Source: Candidatus Wallbacteria bacterium (lineage in GTDB: Bacteria > Muiribacteriota > JAQTZZ01). Taken from it: 34,542 bases of DNA. Location of the stretch: positions 1 through 34,542 of the forward strand of contig JAQTZZ010000041.1 of the NCBI GenBank assembly GCA_028687545.1. The letters are read 5' to 3'. Numbering within the stretch: position 1 is the first letter of the stretch; each line of letters starts with the position of its first letter. The position numbers and the translations under genes are program-made. The notes under the pieces are model-generated. The model was not told where the DNA came from, searched no databases, and worked only from the letters and a program-made list of their open reading frames with translations. Shown here one piece after another: positions 14,690 to 22,059 of this stretch.

Positions 14690-16942
14690 TCAGTCCTCCT
14701 TGTTCTGGTTGTTCTTGGCTAAAGCTTCGCGGATTTTATCTCCAAGAGATACTCCGCCTGAAATATTTGTATCGAGGTTTTTCTTGTACTCCTCGATTTT
14801 CTGGGCATTCACCGCATCCTTGGCTGACAGCCGCAGCTGGCGCTTGTCCTTGTTGGCTTCCAGCACCATCACTGACATTTTATCTCCGATCGGATAGGAT
14901 TTGCTGATGTCATCGACATTCTCGTCCAGCAGCTGGGATTTGTGGATCAGGCCTTCCACGCCTTCCTCGAGCTTCACGAAGATTCCGAATTCCGTGTGTT
15001 TGGTGACTTCACCCTCGAAGATGGCGCCTTTCCTGTATTTGCTGAGCGGATCGTCTGAGACCTGTTTCAAGCCGAGCTTGATCTTGCGGTTGCCCGGGTC
15101 GATCTCAATCACCTTCACCCTCACCAGGTCGCCTTCATTTACCATTTCGTTCGGGTGATGCACTTTCTTGTTCCAGGACATGTCAGAGACATGCACCAGG
15201 CCCTCGATGCCTTCCTCGATCTCCACAAATGCTCCGAATGAGGAAAGGGAAATCACGTGACCTTCCACAACATCACCTACCGGGAATCTGGTTTCGATGT
15301 CATTCCAGGGATCAGGCACGACCTGCTTGAGGCCAAGCGAGATCCTCTGCTCTTCGGAATTGACTTCCAGAACCCTGATCTTTACAGGATCGCCCTTTTT
15401 CAATATTTCTGAAGGATGGTTGACTTTCTTGGTCCACGACATGTCTGAGATATGGATCAGGCCCTCGATCCCGTCAGCCAGTTCGACAAAGGCTCCGAAT
15501 TTGGCGAGATTTGTCACGCGGCCGTCGATAGTTGTTCCAGGAGGGTAATTGTCCCTGGCCATGCTCCATGGATTGGGCTGCACCTGCTTCAAACCGAGCA
15601 CGATCCTTCTCCGTTCACCGTCCAGCTCCAGAATTTTAGCTTCAATGGTCTGTCCGACTTCGACTACATCGCCGGCATTGTTGATCTTCTTGGTCCAGGA
15701 GAGATCACGCAGCCCGACAAATCCGGTCAGATCCCCTTCCAATTCGACTGTGAAACCGTTTCTCAGTATTTCACGTACTTTTCCTGTTACGATCGAGTTG
15801 ACGGTATACAGCTGTTCAGCCTTGAACCAGGGATCTTCGGAGAGCTGCTTGATGCCAAGTGAAATCCGTCTGGCTTCCGGATCGACATTGAGCACCTTGA
15901 CCTTGATATTCTCTCCGGCTGTGACTATTTCCTTGGGATGCCCGATCCGCCTGACCCATGAAATATCCGAAATGTGGACCAGCCCCTCCAGACCTTCCTC
16001 GACTTTTACGAAGATTCCGAAGTCTGTGAGTTTGGTGACTTTTCCGGTGATTTCAGAGCCGCTCTGATATTTTTCCTTGGCATAGCTCCAGGGCTCGGGA
16101 ATGAGCTGCTTCATGCCGAAACTGACTTTGTTGTTTTCTTTATCTATTTTAAGTATCTTGACGTCTACTTCGTCGCCGACTTTCAGGGCATCCTCAATTT
16201 TCTCGATCCTGCCCCAGGAAACATCGGTAATGTGCAGGAGGCCTTCCACGCCCATGAAATCCATGAAAGCGCCATAGTCCTTGAGCCTGACTACCTTGGC
16301 TTTGGCTACATCGCCTTCCTTGGTGGTCTGGAAGATGTTGTCGAATCTCTTTTTCCGCTCTTCTTCGAGCAGGATTTTGCGGGAAACCACGATGTTGTTG
16401 CGCTTTTTGTTGGCTTCGATTACCCGCACTCCGATTGATGCACCCATCTTGCATTCCTGATTCAGCTGGGAAAGCGGCATGAAAGCCTTGATTACACCAT
16501 CGAGGTAAACTTCATATCCGCCTTTGACTTTCGCCGAGAGCCTGCAGGCGACTTCAGCACCATTTTCGTAGGAATCATAAATCTTGTTCCAGATCCGCTG
16601 CTGGTCAGCCTTGGATTTGGAAAGAATCGGATAGCCTCCGTAACCGTCCAGGCTGACGATCATTACTTCGACTTCATTGCCTTCCTTAAGTGATCCAATG
16701 TCTTCTTTAAAGTCATCGGCAGAGATTATGCCTTCTGACTTGTATCCGATATCAACGAACACTTCATTGCCGTTGATGTTGGAAATCCGCCCCTTAACAA
16801 TCGCTCCTTTATTGAGCGTGTTAAGATTGGCCATATAATCTTCGTAGATTTCTTCACCTTCTTTTTTTCCACCTTTGATGTTTTCCTTGTTGTTTTCTTC
16901 TTTTTCCATTTCTAATTCTTCCATTTTCATCTTCTTGTCCAT
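14690..16942 (-). CDS. rpsA: ribosomal protein S1-like protein with eight S1 domains
   Basis: S1 brings mRNA to the 30S subunit. This 750-residue version begins with a very acidic and lysine-rich tail (about residues 1-40). Eight OB-fold S1 domains follow, starting near residues 45, 130, 212, 297, 385, 471, 558 and 643. Domains 3, 4, 6, 7 and 8 show the full G.V....FG.FV...EG..GL.H.S signature, with S-W closing most; domains 1, 2 and 5 are more divergent, as the ribosome-binding domains of S1 usually are. Escherichia coli S1 has six domains in 557 residues, so two extra are present. The ATG at 16942 has AGGAG 5 nt upstream. The position after cmk and plsC is the classic rpsA neighbourhood. 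Confidence 0.93.
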   Translation of the reverse strand: MDKKMKMEELEMEKEENNKENIKGGKKEGEEIYEDYMANLNTLNKGAIVKGRISNINGNEVFVDIGYKSEGIISADDFKEDIGSLKEGNEVEVMIVSLDGYGGYPILSKSKADQQRIWNKIYDSYENGAEVACRLSAKVKGGYEVYLDGVIKAFMPLSQLNQECKMGASIGVRVIEANKKRNNIVVSRKILLEEERKKRFDNIFQTTKEGDVAKAKVVRLKDYGAFMDFMGVEGLLHITDVSWGRIEKIEDALKVGDEVDVKILKIDKENNKVSFGMKQLIPEPWSYAKEKYQSGSEITGKVTKLTDFGIFVKVEEGLEGLVHISDISWVRRIGHPKEIVTAGENIKVKVLNVDPEARRISLGIKQLSEDPWFKAEQLYTVNSIVTGKVREILRNGFTVELEGDLTGFVGLRDLSWTKKINNAGDVVEVGQTIEAKILELDGERRRIVLGLKQVQPNPWSMARDNYPPGTTIDGRVTNLAKFGAFVELADGIEGLIHISDMSWTKKVNHPSEILKKGDPVKIRVLEVNSEEQRISLGLKQVVPDPWNDIETRFPVGDVVEGHVISLSSFGAFVEIEEGIEGLVHVSDMSWNKKVHHPNEMVNEGDLVRVKVIEIDPGNRKIKLGLKQVSDDPLSKYRKGAIFEGEVTKHTEFGIFVKLEEGVEGLIHKSQLLDENVDDISKSYPIGDKMSVMVLEANKDKRQLRLSAKDAVNAQKIEEYKKNLDTNISGGVSLGDKIREALAKNNQNKED

Positions 16943-16999
16943 ATTGTCTCCTAAATTTTGTTCCCATTTCCGCCTTTTAGAGATCTAAATCATTTTTTA

Positions 17000-17656
17000 T
17001 CAGTTCAGTTTTCCACCTCCATCAGAGTTACTTTTGGATTCATCCCTGAGATTTCTGATTTCCTCCATAATCAGGTGAGTAATCTCCTGATAGGACTCCT
17101 TTTCATCACGGCAACCTATTTTAGCAGAGATTTCTTCAAAAGTTAAGATTTTTCCGAAATTGATTTTCACTGTTCCAGGCGCCGGGAGAAAGTGTTTTTT
17201 GGGAAGTATCGAAAACGAATCAATATACAGGGGCATTACCGGGATCCGAAGTTTCTGAACCAGGTAACCAAAGCCGGGCTTGCCGTTCTTGATCTCCCCG
17301 TCGAGGCTGCGTGTCCCTTCCGGAAAAAGCAGAACATTCCGTTCCGCTAGCCTTTCAGTGATGGCTTTAAGCGTGGACTGACCAAAGGCCTGGCGGTTGA
17401 TGCGGATCGTGCCCAGATCCCTGAAAAGCCAGCCGATGAACGGCAGATCTAATATTTCTTTCTTGGAAACTATGGAAACCATTTCCGGGTAAGTGTAAAA
17501 GATCAGGGGAGGGTCAAGGTTGCTGAAATGGTTCGAAGCGAGCAGCAGACCGTTTGCCGGGATTTTTTTTTCCTTGAAGGATGGAATTACACTGACCATG
17601 AAGGCGAACAGAAGTATGTCCAGCCAGAATTTGCATATTTTAACCCCGATGTCCAT
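17000..17656 (-). CDS. plsC: 1-acyl-sn-glycerol-3-phosphate acyltransferase
   Basis: PlsC adds the second acyl chain to make phosphatidic acid at the inner membrane. The 218 residues contain the catalytic NHFSNLD (His43, Asp48; HX4D motif) and FPEGTRS (111-117) motifs, both intact, plus a hydrophobic N-terminal segment (WLDILLFAFMVSVI) for membrane association and the LPFIGWLFRDLG and IPVMPLYIDSF segments. Its ATG lies inside the end of cmk, an overlap of 17 nt. It sits between cmk and rpsA, an order found in many bacteria. The C-terminus ends in a charged, Ser/Gly-rich tail of no known role. Confidence 0.94.
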   Translation of the reverse strand: MDIGVKICKFWLDILLFAFMVSVIPSFKEKKIPANGLLLASNHFSNLDPPLIFYTYPEMVSIVSKKEILDLPFIGWLFRDLGTIRINRQAFGQSTLKAITERLAERNVLLFPEGTRSLDGEIKNGKPGFGYLVQKLRIPVMPLYIDSFSILPKKHFLPAPGTVKINFGKILTFEEISAKIGCRDEKESYQEITHLIMEEIRNLRDESKSNSDGGGKLN

Positions 17657-18311
17657 TTAAAACCATCCCTGCGAGTTTTTCCCTTACATCGTCGATCCCC
17701 AGAGCAGTCGTGTCCACGCTGATCGCATCCTCGGCGGCTTTGAGGGGGGAATCGGCCCGTTCGCTGTCGATGCGGTCGCGGTCCCTGATGGATTTGAGGA
17801 TGTCTTCAAAATCCGCCTGCTCCCCGCGCTCCTTCAGTTCATTCACCCTGCGCTTGGCCCGTTCCTCTGCGCCGGCTGTGAGAAAAAACTTGTACTCTGC
17901 TTCAGGGAAGACGACAGTGCCGATGTCGCGGCCGTCCATGACTATGCCTCTGGGATGATCAAATTCCCGTAAAAGCTGGACAACCTTTTTCCGCAGTGGC
18001 GACAGCCTGGCGATCAGTGAGACATGCCTGCTGACGCGGTCCAGGCGGATCAGGGAGTTGACGCAGGTCTCACCCACGAAGATGTTGAGCTCACCTTTTT
18101 CGGACAGCAGCAGTTTCAGAGGGCAGCTCAATCCCAGCCTGGTAATCTCCTCGTCATTATTCATGTCTATTTTTTTCTCAAGACAATGCCAGGTCAGGGA
18201 ACGGTAGAGTGCCCCGCTGTCTATGTACAGATATCCGAGCTCGCGGGCAAGCAGCTTGGCGATGGTAGATTTTCCGGAACCGGCAGGTCCGTCAATGGCG
18301 ATTTTGACCAT
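17640..18311 (-). CDS. cmk: cytidylate kinase
   Basis: The enzyme phosphorylates CMP and dCMP using ATP. The 223 residues show the P-loop GPAGSGKS (8-15), the LGYLYIDSGALYRSLTW substrate segment, the MDGRDIGTVVFPEAE motif, and the lid region AKRRVNELKERGEQADFEDILKSI... followed by DRDRIDSERADSPLKAA. The ATG at 18311 is preceded by AAGGAGAGG. It is the first core gene of the cmk-plsC-rpsA-gap run, 65 nt downstream of the zinc-ribbon membrane protein. Confidence 0.97.
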   Translation of the reverse strand: MVKIAIDGPAGSGKSTIAKLLARELGYLYIDSGALYRSLTWHCLEKKIDMNNDEEITRLGLSCPLKLLLSEKGELNIFVGETCVNSLIRLDRVSRHVSLIARLSPLRKKVVQLLREFDHPRGIVMDGRDIGTVVFPEAEYKFFLTAGAEERAKRRVNELKERGEQADFEDILKSIRDRDRIDSERADSPLKAAEDAISVDTTALGIDDVREKLAGMVLNGHRG

Positions 18312-18376
18312 GATCCTCTCCTTGAAAGGGCTGGTGTAATTTTAATGAGATATCCTTGAAAATACAAGATCTGGAT

Positions 18377-19528
18377 TTAAACCTGTTTCTGAGAGCTGCT
18401 CTGGAAACCTTCCTGAATCGGACGGTTGTGGTCGGTTCCGCCGCAGTCCCGATAGAGCAGGGTAATGATGCAGATCAGGAAAAGCGTAGTGGCTGTGGTA
18501 ATCAGAGTCTGCATGAAATCAGTGGTAAACACTGCAACCATGCCCACATTGAAATTAGAGTCCTTCAGTGCTTTGAAGACTTTCTCGAAGATGTCTGTGA
18601 TGTTGTTGAAGTAGCTCATATAGGTTATCAGATAGAGGAGCAGTGAGGACTTGATCAGAAAAAAGGCAACTGTCCAGGTTTTATTCCTGGTCAGGGTCCA
18701 GGAAGTCCTGATGGCTGTGAGAGGACCCAGAGAGCGGTCTGCAGCCAGCGGATAAACCAGGATCAGTCTGCTCCAGAGCAGGATGATTACCCAAAAGTAC
18801 AGCACTAAGGAAACCAGAACTCCCAATCCCGAATCGATGATTGCAGACAGAGCGAACAGAGCCAGGCAGGAAACGCATGCCAGCAGCATTAACAGCCATT
18901 TAGACGCAACTATCTTGAAAAAAAAGAATGGTCGTTTGAAAATCTTGAGAAAGGCGCGGAAAACGTCAGTCTTTCCAGCGATGGCAGTAAGTGATGAAAA
19001 ATAGGTACCAAGAAACAGGAATTCCATCAGTAGAAAGAGCAGGAAGCCAGTCAAGGGCTGCAGGACGAACTTGAGCCATTCGGGTTTGACTGTGGAAAAA
19101 AAGAAATCCCCACTTTCTTTCCCTGAATAGTAAATCTTCAGCTTGGAATGGCCGGTGACTTCAGTGCTGGCAACAGGTGGTGAAGTGTACAGGACTTCCT
19201 GTGTGCCAGTTTCTTCAGTAACATTTGCCCTCAGCAGGGGATAATTGAAATTCACTTTCTCTAAATGCATTAATCTGACAGCTACTGTGAGCAGCAGGCA
19301 GATCGCCAGCATCTGCGCCAGATTGCTGTTGAAAAGTTCCCAGGCTGCATAAACAGTCTGCTTGACCCTGCGGTGGCAGTCTACAGGCACATTCATCGGT
19401 CCTGCATCGCCGGGATTGCTTTCCTGAGGTTTTATCAGAAATTTATATCCGCAGGTGGGGCAGAAGTTTTCTTCAAACTGGCAGCTTCTCGCGCAGCCCG
19501 GGCAGAGTTTGACAGGATTTTCAGACAT
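18377..19528 (-). CDS. zinc-ribbon, six-helix membrane protein
   Basis: The 383-residue protein opens with a short zinc ribbon (CPGC at about 9-12 and CPTC at about 23-26), a common prefix of uncharacterised membrane proteins. About six transmembrane segments follow, near residues 62-85, 155-178, 205-235, 236-262, 280-300 and 335-365, with a soluble loop of about 70 residues after the first. Its layout resembles DUF975- or YciC-type inner-membrane proteins, with a PFFFFKIVASKW... and a TAIRTSWTLTRNK element. No enzymatic motif is visible. A TATAAT box lies only 6 nt before the ATG and there is no ribosome binding site, so the transcript is probably leaderless. Function unknown. Confidence 0.75.
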   Translation of the reverse strand: MSENPVKLCPGCARSCQFEENFCPTCGYKFLIKPQESNPGDAGPMNVPVDCHRRVKQTVYAAWELFNSNLAQMLAICLLLTVAVRLMHLEKVNFNYPLLRANVTEETGTQEVLYTSPPVASTEVTGHSKLKIYYSGKESGDFFFSTVKPEWLKFVLQPLTGFLLFLLMEFLFLGTYFSSLTAIAGKTDVFRAFLKIFKRPFFFFKIVASKWLLMLLACVSCLALFALSAIIDSGLGVLVSLVLYFWVIILLWSRLILVYPLAADRSLGPLTAIRTSWTLTRNKTWTVAFFLIKSSLLLYLITYMSYFNNITDIFEKVFKALKDSNFNVGMVAVFTTDFMQTLITTATTLFLICIITLLYRDCGGTDHNRPIQEGFQSSSQKQV

Positions 19529-19534
19529 GCGGAT

Positions 19535-19540
19535 ATTATA
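19535..19540 (-). promoter_or_regulatory. extended -10 promoter, leaderless start
   Basis: On the minus strand TGTTATAAT gives a perfect -10 box with an extended TGn. Only 6 nt separate it from the ATG at 19528, so transcription should start at or next to the A of the start codon. No convincing -35 box is present, as is common for extended -10 promoters. Confidence 0.6.
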
Positions 19541-19569
19541 ACATGTTTTCAGGTCTGAATCCCGTTGTC

Positions 19570-19598
19570 TTGACTTTTTGCCAGCCTGACACTAACAT
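19570..19598 (+). promoter_or_regulatory. pheS promoter
   Basis: TTGACT (19570-19575), a 17-nt spacer and TAACAT (19593-19598) give a good sigma-70-type pair on the plus strand, with a predicted start near 19605 and a leader of about 70 nt before pheS. No T-box motif was recognised in that leader. Confidence 0.6.
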
Positions 19599-19678
19599 TT
19601 AGTGAGCTGTACCAGGTAAATGGGCAGCACCAGAGAATTTTAGAGTTTAATTAAGTCCACTAATTCATGGAGTACGGT

Positions 19679-20695
19679 ATGGAACAAATCAACCTTCTGC
19701 GCGACGAGATAGACAAGGCTCTTTCAACTGCAGGGACATCGGAAGAACTGGAAAACCTGCGGATAGGTTACCTCGGCAAGAAGGGCAAGCTTACTGCTTC
19801 GCTCAAGTCGCTCGCTGCTCTCGATGTGGAAACGAGGAAAGAGGCAGGCAAAGCCTTGAATGATCTGAAGGACTGGCTGTCTGAAGCCATCAATCAAAAG
19901 AAAAACGGCCTGGCAGGCAGGCTTCTGGAAGAAAAGCTCGCCAGGGAATGGACCGACATCACGGTCCCGCTGCCTGCGAAACGCTCGGGCACCCTCCATC
20001 CCATCAGCCGCATTCAGTATGAGATCGAAGATATTTTCTCTTCCCTGGGGTTCATGATTCTGGACGGACCATGGGCTGAGGACGACTGGCATAATTTCCA
20101 GGCTCTGAACATTCCTCTCGACCATCCTGCCAGAGACATGCAGGATACTTTCTGGCTTTCAAACGGTAAACTTCTGCGCACCCACACCTCCTGCGTGCAG
20201 GTCCGGGCCATGGAAAAGTTCAAGCCGCCCCTGCGTGTGATTGCCCCTGGCCGGGTGTTCAGATATGAAGCTACAGACGCTTCTCATGAAAACACTTTTT
20301 ACCAGGTGGAAGGACTGATGGTGGACAAGGGAATTTCAGTCGCCCATCTGATCTACACCATGAAAACCTTGCTCAGACACGTGTTCGGCCGCGATGTAAA
20401 GGTCAGGCTCAGACCTGGATTCTTCCCCTTCGTGGAACCCGGATTCGAACTGGATATAAACTGCCTGATCTGCGGCGGTTCCGGATGTCCTGTCTGCAAG
20501 CAGTCGGGCTGGGTGGAGCTGCTGCCCTGCGGACTCGTGCATCCTAATGTGCTGAAACACGGGAAAATTGATCCTGAGATTTATTCCGGATTCGCCTTCG
20601 GGCTGGGTCTGAATCGCCTGGTAATGATGCGTTACGGCATCAATGACATCAGGTACTTCCAGAATCCGGATCTGAGATTTTTAAGTCAGTTCTAG
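19679..20695 (+). CDS. pheS: phenylalanyl-tRNA synthetase alpha subunit
   Basis: This is the catalytic subunit that charges tRNA-Phe, normally as an α2β2 complex. The 338 residues show the N-terminal coiled coil ending in NLRIGYLGKKGKLT, motif 2 in RTHTSCVQVRAM and APGRVFRYEATDASHENTFYQVEGLMVD, and the Cys-rich CLICGGSGCPVCKQSGWVELLPCGLVHPNVL. Motif 3 follows in GFAFGLGLNRLVMMRYGINDIRYF. An upstream ATG at 19667 was rejected because TGGAG is spaced 6 nt from 19679. The gene has its own promoter and is followed by a gene on the opposite strand, so the usual pheT partner is not adjacent. Confidence 0.97.
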   Translation: MEQINLLRDEIDKALSTAGTSEELENLRIGYLGKKGKLTASLKSLAALDVETRKEAGKALNDLKDWLSEAINQKKNGLAGRLLEEKLAREWTDITVPLPAKRSGTLHPISRIQYEIEDIFSSLGFMILDGPWAEDDWHNFQALNIPLDHPARDMQDTFWLSNGKLLRTHTSCVQVRAMEKFKPPLRVIAPGRVFRYEATDASHENTFYQVEGLMVDKGISVAHLIYTMKTLLRHVFGRDVKVRLRPGFFPFVEPGFELDINCLICGGSGCPVCKQSGWVELLPCGLVHPNVLKHGKIDPEIYSGFAFGLGLNRLVMMRYGINDIRYFQNPDLRFLSQF

Positions 20696-20740
20696 CTGAA
20701 CCCTGTGGGATGATGAACTCAAAGTATCGGCGGCTTGAGC

Positions 20741-21445
20741 CTATTCCTTGATCTTATAAAAGTTAACGTAATCCGCTTTCTGGGTGATGGTTTCTTTCTT
20801 CTGATTGAGCAGGTTGATGATGGTGTCGTTCTTTAGCTGCGTAGCGATTTTCATGGGATCATTGCCGAAATTGTCCAGAGAGTACTTATACGCGCCTTTA
20901 TCCAGAAGAAGCTGAACCGCGCTCACGTTCTGCTGAGCTACGGCATAAGTCAGAGCAGTGGTTCCATTCTTGTCCTTTGCGTTTACGTCTGCCCCTTTTT
21001 CGATCAGCATTTTGGCCAGATCCACCTGTCCGACATAGATGGCGTGCATCAGCGGTGTAATCTGGGAAGCGTCGGAATCATTGATCTTGGCCTTTTTTTC
21101 CAGGAGCATGTTGACGATCTTTGTCTGTTTGCAGACTATGGCATGCATCAGCGGGCTCAAGCCTTTTTTATCCTTAGTGCCCACTTCAACTTCCACCTTG
21201 TCCCCGAGCAGGTATTCGACGATATCCTTGTTTCCGCGCCTTGCTGCCATGATCAGAGGCGTGTATCCGTTGTTCAGATTATCCACTGCTTCCGGATCTG
21301 CACCCAGTGAAATCAAGTGCTTGACTTCAGTGAAGTTTTCCTCGTTGATCGCCGCGAAAAGTCTGGTGTCGTCAGGACTGGCCTGCAGAACCACTGACTG
21401 GATCAGAAATGCGAGCAGGATGATTTTTTTCAGGCACTTGATCAT
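20741..21445 (-). CDS. exported ankyrin-repeat protein
   Basis: The 234-residue protein begins MIKCLKKIILLAFLIQSVVLQA, a signal peptide with cleavage probably before SPDD. About five ankyrin repeats follow (DDTRLFAAINEENFTEVKHLIS, TPLIMAARRGNKDIVEYLL, SPLMHAIVCKQTKIVNMLL, TPLMHAIYVGQVDLAKMLIEKGADVNAKD, TALTYAVAQQNVSAVQLLLDKGA), then a polar tail. It is thus a periplasmic or secreted protein-binding module. The longer frame from 21514 was rejected: it would hide the signal peptide and start inside iorB. A TATAAT box 7 nt before ATG 21445, and no ribosome binding site, point to a leaderless transcript. Confidence 0.85.
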   Translation of the reverse strand: MIKCLKKIILLAFLIQSVVLQASPDDTRLFAAINEENFTEVKHLISLGADPEAVDNLNNGYTPLIMAARRGNKDIVEYLLGDKVEVEVGTKDKKGLSPLMHAIVCKQTKIVNMLLEKKAKINDSDASQITPLMHAIYVGQVDLAKMLIEKGADVNAKDKNGTTALTYAVAQQNVSAVQLLLDKGAYKYSLDNFGNDPMKIATQLKNDTIINLLNQKKETITQKADYVNFYKIKE

Positions 21446-21452
21446 GATACTA

Positions 21453-21458
21453 ATTATA
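21453..21458 (-). promoter_or_regulatory. -10 box of a leaderless promoter for the ankyrin gene
   Basis: A perfect TATAAT on the minus strand lies 7 nt before ATG 21445, which puts the expected transcription start at the start codon. The region is just after the iorB stop codon. No clear -35 box was found. Confidence 0.5.
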
Positions 21459-21480
21459 TCGGAAATAAATCCGAATTTCT

Positions 21481-22044
21481 CTATTTTTGGAATATCTGCC
21501 AGTTTTTTTCGCATACTCCAGGCTTGAAACTTTCCCTAAAGGATTTTTCCCAGGCTTCCCTGGGAATCGCTATTTCACTATTCAGGGCTTTCAGGAGCAG
21601 CACGTTCTGGATGCGTGTGTCGCCGAGTTTCTGGGCTTCCAGAAGAGCCTGCACCTCTTGGGATCTGAAATTCTGAACTTCAAAGAATTTTTTAAGTTGA
21701 GCAGGATACTCATCGCGTCTGTAACCGATCGGGACGATTTCCAGGTCGTCGTAAATCAGCAGGCCTCCCGGTTTCAGGTAACCGCAATACCTGTAAGCTT
21801 CCAGTTTTTCAAAACCGAGCAGGAAATCAGCGTAACCCGGGTCTATCAGCGGGGAATGGACGACAGGACCGATCTTGATCTGGGTGAGCAGGCTTCCGCC
21901 CCGCTGGGCCAGGCCGTGCACTTCAGACTTCTTGACATCGAATCCGGCATGAAAAGCAGCTCTGGCCAGCAGGTCAGAAGCTTTCATAAGTCCCTGGCCA
22001 CCCACTCCTGCCATGATGATCTGATATGCTTTCAGCTCGTTCAT
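21481..22044 (-). CDS. iorB: indolepyruvate:ferredoxin oxidoreductase beta subunit
   Basis: IorB partners IorA in the oxidative decarboxylation of indolepyruvate and other aryl pyruvates, with reduction of ferredoxin during amino-acid fermentation. The 187 residues show the gamma-domain signature AGVGGQGLMKASDLLARAA near the start, the VHGLAQRGGSLLTQIKIG segment, and DFLLGFEKLEAYRYCGYLKPGG. A GTG at 22056 in the same frame was rejected, because GAGGTG is correctly spaced from ATG 22044. It lies 15 nt downstream of iorA, and the two form one operon with the U32-ruvX-alaS genes upstream. Confidence 0.92.
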   Translation of the reverse strand: MNELKAYQIIMAGVGGQGLMKASDLLARAAFHAGFDVKKSEVHGLAQRGGSLLTQIKIGPVVHSPLIDPGYADFLLGFEKLEAYRYCGYLKPGGLLIYDDLEIVPIGYRRDEYPAQLKKFFEVQNFRSQEVQALLEAQKLGDTRIQNVLLLKALNSEIAIPREAWEKSFRESFKPGVCEKNWQIFQK

Positions 22045-22059
22045 GATGCACCTCACATA

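Noticed and set aside
21446-21514. Longer ankyrin start at 21514 inside iorB
   Set aside because: It would bury the signal peptide behind 23 residues; the ATG at 21445 gives a classical one.
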